In this document: piece after piece, positions 7,144-15,593 of the stretch
How positions within the stretch are numbered: the first letter of the stretch is position 1
Layout: every line of letters starts with the position of its first letter
Assembly: GCF_024213555.1 (NCBI RefSeq)
Contig: NZ_JANAVO010000021.1
Location: 1 to 64,000, forward strand
DNA from: Allokutzneria sp. A3M-2-11 16
GTDB lineage: Bacteria > Actinomycetota > Actinomycetes > Mycobacteriales > Pseudonocardiaceae
DNA: 64,000 nucleotides
Direction of reading: 5' to 3'
Made by a program: the position numbers and the translations under genes
The notes under the pieces: generated by a model
What the model saw: the letters and a program-made list of their open reading frames with translations, nothing else
The model's database searches: none
Told to the model about the DNA's origin: nothing

Positions 7144-8553
7144 ATGCAGATCACCAACGGCTCGGCCGGGACCGCGGTGGAACTCCGCCACCGGGTGCTC
7201 CATGCCGATCCGGACGCGAACGCCGAGCTCATCGAGCGGCTCCGGGCCGACGGCGTACGCGCGATCGCGTTGACCGTCGTCGACAACGGCGGCGTCACCC
7301 GGGTGAAGGTCGTCCCGGTGCAGCGGCTGGCGAGCGCCCTGCGCGGCGGGATCGGGTTCTCGGTCGTGTGGGCCGTCGCGGGCGCCGACGACAGCTTCGC
7401 CCTGTCCGCGCCGTTCGACACACCCGCCGGTGATCTGCGCCTGTTCCCGGACTTCGACGCACTGAGCCGGATCACCGGCGGCCCCCGGCTCGTGTGGGTC
7501 CCCGCCGACCAGTACACCCAGGAACTCGACGTCTCCCCGTGCTGCCAGCGATCGATGCTGCGCGGGGCGGTGGAGCGGGGCCGGGAGCTCGGCATCGAGT
7601 TCAAGGCGGCGTTCGAGGTCGAGATGTCGCTGCTGGGCGAGGACGGCGACCCCGGGCACCACGGGCCGGGCTACAGCGCTTCGGCGCTGCTGGAGGTCGA
7701 GCCGTTCGCCCTCGACCTGATGGACGCGCTCGCCGGGCACGGCATCGAGGTCGAGCAGCTGCACCCCGAGTACGCGCCGGGCCAGGTCGAGTTCTCCTGC
7801 GCTCCCCGCGATCCGGTGGGGGCGGCCGATCAGCTGGCCCTGAGCCGGATCGTGGCGCGCAAGGTCGCGCGGGCGCACGGCCTCGCCGTCAGCTTCGCGC
7901 CGAGCGTCCACCCCGGCGCGCTGGGCAACGGCTGCCACCTCCACCTCAGCGCGTGGCGCGACGGGGTCAACCTGATGCAGGGCGGTGACGATGCGGTCGG
8001 CGGGCTCTCCGGCGACGGCGCGGCCATGGTCGCCGGGATGCTCCACGCCCTGCCCGAGGTGCTGGCGGTCCTCGCGCCGAGCGTGCTGAGCTACGCCCGC
8101 CTCCAGCCGCAGAAGTGGGCGGGCGCCTACGCCTGCTGGGGCGTGGAGAACCGCGAGGCGGCGCTGCGCCTGGTGCCGGGAACCGTCTCGTCCCGGGCCT
8201 CCTCGGCCAACGTCGAGATCAAGACGCTCGACGGGTCCGCCAATCCCTACCTGGCGCTGGGGGTCCTGCTCTCGGCCGCGCTCGACGGCCTCGACCGGCG
8301 CGCCGAGCTGCCGAGGCCGGTGCAGCGCGATCCGCACACGCTGTCCAAGGCGGAGCGGGCGAAGGCCGGTATCGCGCGCCTGCCTTCGGATCTCGGCAAG
8401 GCCACCGACCTGCTGGCCAGGAGCGAGATGGCGGTGAAAGCGCTCGGGCCGGAACTGCACCACGCATTCGTCACGGTGCGGCGCCGGGAATGGGAAACCT
8501 ACGGCAGGCGCGACCACGCCGAACTCATTCCGGAGTTTCGGCTGCGGTACTGA
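7144..8553 (+). CDS. Glutamine-synthetase-family ligase (non-housekeeping type)
   Basis: ATP-dependent ligase of the GS superfamily, 469 residues. Visible active-site blocks: FEVEMSLL (metal Glu), QLHPEYAPGQVEFS, GNGCHLHLS (ATP/metal loop), NREAALRLVPGT, and NVEIKTLDGSANPYLALG. In true GlnA the last block has an arginine that contacts glutamate (EVRFPD); here it is lysine (EIKTLD), which together with the poor N-terminal match argues for a gamma-glutamylation or other amide-forming role. The ATG at 7144 has GGAG 9 nt upstream; another ATG at 7129 has no such site. It is divergent from the M20 gene. Compare gamma-glutamylpolyamine synthetases and FluG C-domains. Confidence 0.88.
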   Translation: MQITNGSAGTAVELRHRVLHADPDANAELIERLRADGVRAIALTVVDNGGVTRVKVVPVQRLASALRGGIGFSVVWAVAGADDSFALSAPFDTPAGDLRLFPDFDALSRITGGPRLVWVPADQYTQELDVSPCCQRSMLRGAVERGRELGIEFKAAFEVEMSLLGEDGDPGHHGPGYSASALLEVEPFALDLMDALAGHGIEVEQLHPEYAPGQVEFSCAPRDPVGAADQLALSRIVARKVARAHGLAVSFAPSVHPGALGNGCHLHLSAWRDGVNLMQGGDDAVGGLSGDGAAMVAGMLHALPEVLAVLAPSVLSYARLQPQKWAGAYACWGVENREAALRLVPGTVSSRASSANVEIKTLDGSANPYLALGVLLSAALDGLDRRAELPRPVQRDPHTLSKAERAKAGIARLPSDLGKATDLLARSEMAVKALGPELHHAFVTVRRREWETYGRRDHAELIPEFRLRY

Positions 8554-8584
8554 CCATGATCAATAGTCAGCGCACTCGAACCTT

Positions 8585-8636
8585 TTGACGGGTCGGGCGT
8601 CCGCACCCTAGCCTCGCCGTTTGAATCGTTTCAAAC
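8585..8636 (+). promoter_or_regulatory. Promoter and LacI-like operator before GH106 gene
   Basis: A TTGACG box at 8585-8590 could act as -35 with CTAGCC about 17 nt later as a poor -10. Around the expected start of transcription lies GTTTGAATCGTTTCAAAC (8619-8636), perfect 7-bp arms around TCGT, typical of LacI-family sugar-responsive operators. No LacI gene is in the window. Confidence 0.5.
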
Positions 8637-8653
8637 CGGCATTCGGAGGGGCG

Positions 8654-11600
8654 ATGAACCCGGTCCACTTGGTGTCCCGGCGAGCGGTGCTCGCGCTCAG
8701 CGCGCTGGCTGCAGTGTCGCCCGCGTTCGGCGGGGCGGCGCCGAGCACGGGGTTCCCCGCTCCGCGGCCCGACAGCCGACCCAGCCTGCTGTGGTTCTGG
8801 AACGGCACCGTCACGAAGGACCTCGTGACCGCCCAGCTCGCGGACATCCGTAGCAAGGGCGTGCACGAGGTGCTGGTGTTTCCCTTTGAGACCAAGGCTT
8901 TGCAGCCCGCCTTCTTCTCCGAGGAGTGGTTCGCGCTCATCGAGTTCACCCTGCGCGAGGCGCAACGCCACGGGATGCGCCTGTGGCTGTTCAATGACGA
9001 CTACTTCCCCAGCGGACGTGGCGGTGGGTTCGTCGTCAACGGCGGCAGGGTGGGCAACCGCGTCTACCCGCCGCGGCCCGAGCTGGGCATGAAGGGCATC
9101 GGCCACCAGCCCACGATGGTCACCGGTGGCGCGCCGGTGAAGGTGGCGGCACGCGGACTTTCGGTGTGGGACGGGAAGCTTGAGGTCGACGCCGCCGTCC
9201 GGAACGGCGTCACGTTGCTCCGCGCGGGGGCGCAGTGGCAGGACTACGACGTCGTCGCGCGGGTGCGCGTGAACCGCCACACGGCGGGCTTGATCGTGCG
9301 CGCGGCTGACGAGGCGCACGGCCTCCTGGCGGATCTGCGCACCGATGGCGCCGTGGACATCTGGCGGCTGCACGGCGACACCTACACCCTTGTGCGCTCG
9401 GGAAAACCGGTCGGCGGGTTCGATCCTGCGGCCTACCACGAGCTGCGCGTCGGAGTACGCGGAGCGCGGATCACCGTCTCGGTGGACGGAATCGCTCAGC
9501 CCCCGGCCGATGACGGCACGCACACGGCGGGCCGCGTCGGAGTGCGCGCGGTCGCCACGCAGAAGTCGTCGTGGGACAGCCTGACCGTTCTCGACCCGGG
9601 CGGGCAGGTGCTCTACACGGAACGCTTCGACACCTCGGCCGCGCTCGATTCCTTTGATCTGCCAACGACTTCCGTACCGCTGGCCGCCGCGTCGGCTCGG
9701 CCGGTTGGCAGCTCCGATCCCGGTTCGATCATCGACCTGACCGAGATCGCCCGCGGCAACGGCACGTGGAACGCACCGGCCGGGAACTGGCGGCTGGACC
9801 TGTTCACCGTCCGTCAGCTCACCGCCGCCTCCGGCGCCGGACGCGGTTACCTCGACGTGCTCGACGACACGGCGGTCGCGCGGTTCCTCGACGTCGTGCC
9901 CGGCGAGTACCTGCGCCGGTTCCCGTGGGCCGTCGGCACGGTCCTGCGGGGTTTCGCCGACGACGAGCCGTATTTCGCCTCCACCCGGGACTACGGTCCT
10001 TCGGGCACCGCGCCCTGGTCCCCCTCGCTGGACGCCGAACTGGCCCGGCTCAAGGTGAAACCGGGCATAGCGCTGACCGCCGTGCACGACGACCTCGGGC
10101 CGGAGGGCCTGCGGCTGCGCGGAGCGTTCTGGCGCGCGGTCTCCAACCGCCACGCGTCCGCGTACTACCGGGGCCAGGGCGAGTGGATGGCGCGCAACGG
10201 GATCGAGTTCGTCTCCAACCCCATGTGGGACGAGTTCGGGCCGGGCAAACAGATCCAGGGCACCGGCAACCTCAACACGGCCAACCAGTGGACGCAGGTG
10301 CCCGGCACCGACCTCGTCTTCGACCAGTACCAGCGCGGCTTCCACCGCGTCCTGTCGCGGTGGCCCGCCAGCACCGCGCACCAACTCGGGCTGGAGCGCG
10401 TCTACCTGGAGGCGATGGGGGCGACCGGCTGGGCGGCCACCCCGGCGCTGACCCGCGAGGTCATCGGCGCGTTCGCGGTGCGCGGGATCAACCACACCAT
10501 GCTGCACGCGGCCTTCACCGACTCCGACAAGATCGTCTACCCGCCGCCGTTCCAACCGGTCAATCCGTGGTGGAACGTGTCCTCGCCGCTCAACGAGTGG
10601 ATCGGGCGGTTGATGGAGGCGTGCCGCGCGTCGGCTCCGGCGCGGACCGCGCTGCTCCAGCCGCAACGCGCCGCCGAGTCCTACCAAGGCACCTCCGACC
10701 TGGCCGGGATCGACACCGCGCTCATCGCGGCCGCGCACTCGCTCGAAGACGTTCAGGTCGACTTCGACTTCCTCGACGAGGGCGCGCTCGACGCGGACCC
10801 CGCGCTGCGAGTGCACGCACGACCTCGCGGAGGCCGTTTGGCGGTGGGGCGACAGGAGTACCGGATCGTCGTGGTGCCGCGGACGCCCATGCTCGCTGTC
10901 GGCTCCGTGCACACGCTGATCCAGTTCGTCCGCGGCGGCGGAACAGTTGTCGTGATCGGCGATCTGCCGACCATGGAGGCAGGCGGTGATCATGTCGGCT
11001 TGCGTCGAGCGCTGGACCAGCTGTCGGCCGTCCGCGTGCCCGATCCCGTTTCGGCGGCTCGGGCCGTGGTTGCGGCCGGTGGCGCTGCGGCGGTGCTTCA
11101 GCCTGCGCTGCAACAGGTTCGCGTGCTCCGCCTGGAACGAGACGGCGAAAGTGCATTCGTGGTGATGAACGAACGCGATGCCGTCACGGAGGTCACCGCT
11201 TCGTTCCCGGCGACTGGTGCTCCGGAGATCTGGGACCCCGACACCGGCGCCGCAACGCCCGCGGGCGTGTGGGACACCTTTCCCGGGGGCACCGAGGTGT
11301 CGATGCGGATCGAGCCGAAAGCGACGCTGCTCGTGGTCTTCAAGCCCGGACGCAATGTCGCGCATGCCGTGTCCGCGTCGGCCCCCGTGGAACGCGTGCG
11401 CATCGACGCGCACGGCGCGAGAGCTCATGTGCGGGTGTCCGACCCCGGATTGGTCACCGTCGTCGCCACCGATGGCCGACGCCGGTATCGGGGCTCGCTG
11501 AGCGTGTCCGATGCATTGACCGCGGTTCCGCTCGGCGGTGACTGGCGATTCCGCTTCGATCGGCCTGGCGCGCCGACTCTTACTCGGCCGTTGGGGTCGT

Positions 11601-11917
11601 GGACGGATGTGGACAGCGCTTACTCCGGATCTGGCTGGTACTCGCGGGCTTTCGATGTGTCGGACGGGCGATGGGTGCTGGATCTTGGCAGGGTTCACGA
11701 GGTGGCTGAGGTCGTGGTGAATGGCGTTGCGGTTGGGGCTCGGCTTTGGGCGCCTTATTCTTTTGAGGTGACTGACGTGTTGCGTCGGGGGTGGAATGAG
11801 GTGCGTGTTCGGGTTACTAATACTGGGGCTAATGTGCGGGGGCAGGTTGTTTTGTCTGGGCTGTTGGGGCCTGTGTTCTTGCGGCCTTATCGGGTTGTGG
11901 ATGTTCCTTTGGCGTGA
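8654..11917 (+). CDS. Tat-exported glycoside hydrolase, GH106-like (alpha-L-rhamnosidase type)
   Basis: Very large secreted sugar hydrolase, 1087 residues. GGAGGGG precedes the ATG, and a twin-arginine signal (VSRRAVLAL then a hydrophobic run) follows. The catalytic-domain start RPSLLWFWNGTVT and GVHEVLVFPFE resembles GH106 rhamnosidases, which cut rhamnose from plant or microbial polysaccharides. An inserted LamG/concanavalin-like module sits at ~165-310 (DYDVVARVRVN, GLIVRAADEA). The C-terminus (~960-1080) is a galactose-binding-type beta-sandwich as in GH2/GH106 enzymes. The last ~70 codons switch to G- or T-ending codons almost throughout, unlike the rest, and the stop codon touches the downstream repeat block. 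Exact sugar specificity is inferred from family only. Confidence 0.8.
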   Translation: MNPVHLVSRRAVLALSALAAVSPAFGGAAPSTGFPAPRPDSRPSLLWFWNGTVTKDLVTAQLADIRSKGVHEVLVFPFETKALQPAFFSEEWFALIEFTLREAQRHGMRLWLFNDDYFPSGRGGGFVVNGGRVGNRVYPPRPELGMKGIGHQPTMVTGGAPVKVAARGLSVWDGKLEVDAAVRNGVTLLRAGAQWQDYDVVARVRVNRHTAGLIVRAADEAHGLLADLRTDGAVDIWRLHGDTYTLVRSGKPVGGFDPAAYHELRVGVRGARITVSVDGIAQPPADDGTHTAGRVGVRAVATQKSSWDSLTVLDPGGQVLYTERFDTSAALDSFDLPTTSVPLAAASARPVGSSDPGSIIDLTEIARGNGTWNAPAGNWRLDLFTVRQLTAASGAGRGYLDVLDDTAVARFLDVVPGEYLRRFPWAVGTVLRGFADDEPYFASTRDYGPSGTAPWSPSLDAELARLKVKPGIALTAVHDDLGPEGLRLRGAFWRAVSNRHASAYYRGQGEWMARNGIEFVSNPMWDEFGPGKQIQGTGNLNTANQWTQVPGTDLVFDQYQRGFHRVLSRWPASTAHQLGLERVYLEAMGATGWAATPALTREVIGAFAVRGINHTMLHAAFTDSDKIVYPPPFQPVNPWWNVSSPLNEWIGRLMEACRASAPARTALLQPQRAAESYQGTSDLAGIDTALIAAAHSLEDVQVDFDFLDEGALDADPALRVHARPRGGRLAVGRQEYRIVVVPRTPMLAVGSVHTLIQFVRGGGTVVVIGDLPTMEAGGDHVGLRRALDQLSAVRVPDPVSAARAVVAAGGAAAVLQPALQQVRVLRLERDGESAFVVMNERDAVTEVTASFPATGAPEIWDPDTGAATPAGVWDTFPGGTEVSMRIEPKATLLVVFKPGRNVAHAVSASAPVERVRIDAHGARAHVRVSDPGLVTVVATDGRRRYRGSLSVSDALTAVPLGGDWRFRFDRPGAPTLTRPLGSWTDVDSAYSGSGWYSRAFDVSDGRWVLDLGRVHEVAEVVVNGVAVGARLWAPYSFEVTDVLRRGWNEVRVRVTNTGANVRGQVVLSGLLGPVFLRPYRVVDVPLA

Positions 11918-12109
11918 TGGGCTTCCAGCTTGCGTGGGCTGGGCTTCCAGCGGAGTTGGCTGGGCTTCCAGCTCGCGTCGGTACCAGCGGCGGGGTCGGC
12001 TTGACCTGGGGGCCCCTTGCGCGTGCCCTTGGGCCTCACGGGGGCACGGGATGAAACCCCGGCCCTCGCGACAAGCGTATGGCACGCGCACCCCAGGTAA
12101 AGCCGACCC
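11918..12109 (-). repeat. Dispersed repeat block, copy 2 (inverted), with short head-to-head fragment
   Basis: Inverted copy of the block at the window start. Three 21-bp units (GCTGGGCTTCCAGC) begin at 11917, 11938 and 11959, the first abutting the stop codon of the hydrolase gene. A ~68-bp part at 12001-12068 is nearly identical to the inverse of the first bases of the window. A shorter, diverged piece in the opposite direction (GGCACGCGCA and AGGTAAAGCCGACCC) follows at 12081-12109. The 305-bp gap to the next gene holds nothing else except an AT-richer promoter-like stretch at 12195-12220 (ATAAAAT). Confidence 0.85.
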
Positions 12110-12222
12110 ATTCTCGTTCGCGGCTCGCTGTTTCACTGGGGTTGCGTTTCGGGCTTTTCGGGCGCCTGGCAATTCACCCTGTAGAGCCATGATCCACTAT
12201 TATTGTGCGATAAAATGGAGAC

Positions 12223-13341
12223 ATGGCCCTCGATGTGACAGATGCGAAAGTCAAGTCAACGTTCACCGGTATCGGTACTGCGGTTGTTGCATTTCTGGTG
12301 GCGTTGATGGAGTACGTCGCTCAGCTCCGGCCCGCTGAGCGTGAGTATGCCGAGGAGTTGTTGATGCCGTTGTTGCGGATCTCGAAGGAGAAAGCATCCC
12401 GACTGCTGGCGAAAGCCTCCGATTTGACCGCTCGTCCCGTGGTGTTGCAGGCGCTGGCCGAAGGCCGCGTGGACGAGGGCAAAGCGTTGATGATCGTCGA
12501 ACTCCTTCAGCCCCTCTCCGCCGTGCAGGCCGCCACCGCCGAGCAGGCGTTGTTGGCGCACGCGGAGAAGAACGCCTACTCCGCGACACGCCAGTACGCC
12601 CGCCGCTACATCGACCGGCTCGACCCGAAGGCCGCCGAACACCGTCATCAGGAGAAACGTGAGCAGCGCAAGGTGGAGAAGACCAACCTTGATGACGGCA
12701 TCGCATCACTCCGGCTGATCTTGCCCGCCCTGGACACCGCGTTGGCCTTCGACCACATCGACGCCATCGCACGCGGCCTACCGAAGGACGGCCGTACCCT
12801 GGACCAGAAACGCGTCGATGTAGCCCTGGACCTGTTGCTGGGCAAGGAAACCGGTGCCCCACAGGGTCAGGTGACGGTCAACCTCACCATGGCCATCAGC
12901 TCACTCATCGGCATGGACGACGACCCCGCCATCCTGCAAGGTCACGGACCCCTGCCGATCAACATCGCCCGGGATGTCGCCGCAGGAGGGATCTGGAAGC
13001 GCATCCTCACCGACCCCGCCACCGGAATCGCGGAGGATGTCACCACCTACCGGCCCACCGCGAAGCAGCGAGAACTCATCGCCGCCCGGTACCCGCACTG
13101 CACGATGATCGGATGCCGACAACCCGTCCACCGCTGCGACCTCGACCACTGCTGCCCCTTCGACGGCACCAACACCACCGTCGACAACCTCCGGCCGAAA
13201 TGCCGCAGGCACCACCGCATGAAGCACGAAACCAGCTGGCAATGCCACAACCTTGACGACGGACGCCATGTCTGGATCACGCCGGAGGGCAAGACCTACG
13301 AGAGCGAAGTCGAACCCATCGGCGAACCGGCGCCGTTCTAA
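12223..13341 (+). CDS. DUF222 domain HNH endonuclease-like protein (13E12 repeat family)
   Basis: Actinobacterial multi-copy family protein, 372 residues. Residues ~15-270 form the helical DUF222 region. The C-terminus carries an HNH nuclease signature: CTMIGC, CDLDHCCPF, N, then CRRHHRMKHE at ~310-345, with Cys pairs likely to bind zinc. Biological role unknown; these genes are often near repeats and are suspected of mobile or DNA-repair functions. Start supported by GGAG just upstream, although the spacing is short and a TAAAAT box 6 nt further upstream could make the transcript nearly leaderless. It overlaps the convergent Imm5-like gene by 4 bp. Confidence 0.88.
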   Translation: MALDVTDAKVKSTFTGIGTAVVAFLVALMEYVAQLRPAEREYAEELLMPLLRISKEKASRLLAKASDLTARPVVLQALAEGRVDEGKALMIVELLQPLSAVQAATAEQALLAHAEKNAYSATRQYARRYIDRLDPKAAEHRHQEKREQRKVEKTNLDDGIASLRLILPALDTALAFDHIDAIARGLPKDGRTLDQKRVDVALDLLLGKETGAPQGQVTVNLTMAISSLIGMDDDPAILQGHGPLPINIARDVAAGGIWKRILTDPATGIAEDVTTYRPTAKQRELIAARYPHCTMIGCRQPVHRCDLDHCCPFDGTNTTVDNLRPKCRRHHRMKHETSWQCHNLDDGRHVWITPEGKTYESEVEPIGEPAPF

Positions 13342-13898
13342 GCGGTGGTCGACCGGCGCAACGACACGTCCAGGGTCCGCACCAGTTCTCCGACTCGGCC
13401 GCGACCGTTCGGAGCGGCGGGGAATCGCAACAGGACGCCCACCACAACGGGACTGGCCAGAATGAGTGTCTTCCCGATGTGGTCAGCGCCCACAGCACGA
13501 TCGTCACCGGCATCGAGTTCGAACGCGCGCGCGGCGTGGGCAGCGGCGCCGAGGATGTGCAGCATCTGAGTGGCCTTGGCCAGCGGATGCAGATACGCGG
13601 CACTGGCGGCGGCTACAGCGGCACGCGCGGCGTCGCTCGCGGCGGACTGACCCGCATCGCGAGTCACCTGATATGCGCGTTGCGCGGCCCATGCGGCATC
13701 GCGGATCACCTTGGACCGCTTGGCTCCGTCCGCGAAGGCGCGGGCGGCGTCGATCGCGGCTCGCGGGCGCGGGTCCGAAGGGCACGTGCGTTCGAAGATC
13801 GTCAGCGCGGGCTCGGCGCAGGCCACGGAGAAGCGCGTGACCTCGCGCAGCTCCTCCATGCTGAGCTCGATCGTGAAGTTCTCGTCGGCAGCAGTCAT
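13338..13898 (-). CDS. Imm5-like putative immunity protein
   Basis: Alpha-helical 186-residue protein. The pattern ELREVTRFSVACAEPALTIFE, PRAAIDAARAFADG, AAWAAQRAYQVTRDAG and HILGAAAHAARAFEL matches the Imm5-like group, small helical proteins found next to polymorphic toxins but also often alone. No partner toxin is adjacent; the nearest toxin candidate lies 20 kb away with its own immunity gene. The start at MTAADENF is chosen because the family begins near the ELSMEEL motif; upstream residues look non-coding. Cytoplasmic. Confidence 0.65.
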   Translation of the reverse strand: MTAADENFTIELSMEELREVTRFSVACAEPALTIFERTCPSDPRPRAAIDAARAFADGAKRSKVIRDAAWAAQRAYQVTRDAGQSAASDAARAAVAAASAAYLHPLAKATQMLHILGAAAHAARAFELDAGDDRAVGADHIGKTLILASPVVVGVLLRFPAAPNGRGRVGELVRTLDVSLRRSTTA

Positions 13899-13972
13899 AG
13901 AGTTGAACAGTATCGTTGAAGAATCGGTTGATACTTCTCCGCGCCAACTACAGGACGGTGCCGTGGAAACCC

Positions 13973-14476
13973 TCAAACCTGGGTGGCGTAGACGGTCATC
14001 CAGTGCGGGTGCAGGCGGAAGTAGACGACGTCCTTCTCCCAGTCGAAGCCATCCTCGCCGTAGAAGTCCTTCAAGTACGCGAGCAGCTCCGGCCAGTCAG
14101 CGGACTGCTCGCCGCCTTCGGGATTGAGGACCTCGGCGGTGCCGTGCGTGAACACGCCTAGCTCCTCACCCCGCATGTGGGCGGCACTGACAGCGGGGCG
14201 CGCGCTCAGGTGGCGAGCCTTGGCGGCGGTACGCGCGGTGCCGAAATGCCACTTGCCGCGCAGGAAATGCCCATCGACACCGCTGATCCGCGGCTCCCCC
14301 TTCGCGGTCACGGTGGACAGAGCGAGAGTGCACATGCCCGTCAAGATCCCGGTGAGCCGCTCGGCGGTCAGCGTGCTCTCGGCGGTGATGATCGAGCGGA
14401 GGTGCGAGGTGGAGCGGGCGAGCGAGGCGTCGAGGAGAGCCTGGAGCTCCTTGAGGTCTTCCGGCGTTTCGCGCAT
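13973..14476 (-). CDS. Pyridoxamine 5'-phosphate oxidase family flavoprotein
   Basis: Split-barrel FMN/F420-binding protein, 167 residues. The barrel is recognised from CTLALSTVTAKGEPRISGVDG, KWHFGTARTAAKARHL and a late DVVYFRLHPHWMTVYA. Such proteins reduce small molecules or store flavin; no specific substrate can be given. The ATG has GGAG ~10 nt upstream; a longer GTG start at 14506 would overlap the neighbour's end. A palindrome TGACAC-CTT-GTGTCA lies 25-40 bp before the start, inside the 3' end of the upstream gene, and may be its operator. Confidence 0.82.
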   Translation of the reverse strand: MRETPEDLKELQALLDASLARSTSHLRSIITAESTLTAERLTGILTGMCTLALSTVTAKGEPRISGVDGHFLRGKWHFGTARTAAKARHLSARPAVSAAHMRGEELGVFTHGTAEVLNPEGGEQSADWPELLAYLKDFYGEDGFDWEKDVVYFRLHPHWMTVYATQV

Positions 14477-14480
14477 GCGG

Positions 14481-14894
14481 TCATGCTCCCCCGCCAACAC
14501 TGACACCTTGTGTCATGGTTTCGGCCCGACGCGCGCGGCGGATGCCCACCAGCAGCAGGCCGATGGAGAGCCAGTCGACCGGCCACGGCGCGGGCTGCCA
14601 GATGACGGCGCCGACCAACGACATCACCAACAGCGTCCACGGGATGAACTGCGGCGGCGTGATCCCCCGGCGGTCCAGCCACAGCACCATGGCCCCGAGC
14701 AGGATCTGCGACACCCCGAAACCACCCAAGGTCAGCCAGAACGCTCCGTTGGCCGGGCTCATCGCGGAGAGGTCCTCACCCCACAACGCCCCGGTGAACC
14801 ACGCGCCCGCGTGCTCGGGCGCCGTCAGCACCAGACCGCTGAGCAGGTGCCCGGCCGAGAGCAGCACCATCAGCCAACCGGCCCACTTGATCAT
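14481..14894 (-). CDS. DUF6463-like small membrane protein
   Basis: A 137-residue integral membrane protein with four predicted helices (~4-22, ~48-70, ~82-100, ~105-122). The pattern GWLMVLLSAGHLLSGLV, FWLTLGGFGVSQILLG and PAPWPVDWLSIGLLL fits the DUF6463 group, often paired with TetR regulators. It is divergent from a TetR gene, with two matching operators between them, so repression by that TetR is likely. It probably shares a transcript with the downstream PPOX gene. Function unknown. Confidence 0.75.
   Translation of the reverse strand: MIKWAGWLMVLLSAGHLLSGLVLTAPEHAGAWFTGALWGEDLSAMSPANGAFWLTLGGFGVSQILLGAMVLWLDRRGITPPQFIPWTLLVMSLVGAVIWQPAPWPVDWLSIGLLLVGIRRARRAETMTQGVSVGGGA
14500..14516 (-). 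promoter_or_regulatory. Palindrome before PPOX gene
   Basis: CTGACACCTTGTGTCAT, with perfect TGACAC/GTGTCA arms. It is almost the same as the YafY-type operator at 27814-27830 (CTGACATCTTCTGTCAG), so the same or a related WYL regulator may act here. Confidence 0.5.
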
Positions 14895-14911
14895 GTCAGT
14901 TCCCCCTCGGC

Positions 14912-14964
14912 GTTATACGCTGGCGTACAAGGTGAGGCTAAACCCGTTATACGGGTCCGTACAA
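14912..14964. promoter_or_regulatory. Twin TetR operators
   Basis: Two copies of GTTATACG-N4-CGTACAA at 14912-14930 and 14946-14964, spaced 34 bp start to start (about three helical turns), each an imperfect palindrome. They fill the gap between the divergent DUF6463 and TetR genes and probably let the regulator control both directions. Confidence 0.75.
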
Positions 14965-14980
14965 CCGGCGGAAGGGTGAG

Positions 14981-15574
14981 GTGGGCCACGGCATGGGCGC
15001 ATTGCGCACACCACGCGAGAAGTGGGTCGAGGAGGGCCTGCGGGCACTGGCCACCGGCGGGGTGGACGCCGTGCGCGTCGAAGCCCTGGCGAAGGCGCTC
15101 GGCGTGACGAAGGGCGGGTTCTACGGCTACTTCGCCGACCGCGGCGAACTGCTGGCCGAAATGCTGGACACCTGGGAGCGGGAGAGCGTCGACACCGTCC
15201 TCGACCGGATCGAGCACGAGGGCGGCGACGCGCTGGACAAGGTCAGGCTGGCCGGGCAGCTCACCTTCACCGGTGACCGCCTGCTCCCCATCGACCTGGC
15301 TGTCCGCGACTGGGCCCGCCGTGACCCGCAGGTCGCCGACCGGCTCCGCCGCGTGGACAACCGGCGCATGCAGCTGCTCCGCGACGCGATCGGCACCTTC
15401 TGCGCCGACCCGGACGAGGTGGAGGCCCGCAGCCTGCTCGCCTTCTGCATGGCCATCGGCAACCACTTCCTCGCCGCCGACCACCCCGGCCGCACCCGCG
15501 ACGAGGTCAAGGCCAGGGCCAGCGCCCTCCTCCTCAGCGGCGGAGGGAAACCCGAAAGCCGGTACCGCCGATGA
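14981..15574 (+). CDS. TetR family transcriptional regulator
   Basis: One-component repressor, 197 residues. The N-terminal HTH (~10-55) reads LATGGVDAVRVEALAKALGV then TKGGFYGYFADRGELLAEML, a clear TetR signature; the remainder is a helical ligand-binding domain. The GTG has GGAAGGG 5 nt upstream; an ATG at 14993 is the alternative. The twin palindromes immediately upstream, shared with the divergent membrane-protein gene, point to autoregulation and control of that gene. Ligand unknown. Confidence 0.9.
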   Translation: MGHGMGALRTPREKWVEEGLRALATGGVDAVRVEALAKALGVTKGGFYGYFADRGELLAEMLDTWERESVDTVLDRIEHEGGDALDKVRLAGQLTFTGDRLLPIDLAVRDWARRDPQVADRLRRVDNRRMQLLRDAIGTFCADPDEVEARSLLAFCMAIGNHFLAADHPGRTRDEVKARASALLLSGGGKPESRYRR

Positions 15575-15593
15575 CGGCGGTACCGGCCGATCC

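Noticed and set aside
1-12109. Composite transposon bounded by the inverted repeat blocks
   Set aside because: No transposase lies between or beside the blocks, and the enclosed genes are ordinary metabolic and secreted-protein genes.
8567-12190. A 1207-codon open frame antisense to the GH106-like gene
   Set aside because: Long antisense frames are common in very GC-rich genes. The translation is Arg/His/Pro-rich with no domain pattern, while the sense frame has signal peptide, family motifs and ribosome site.
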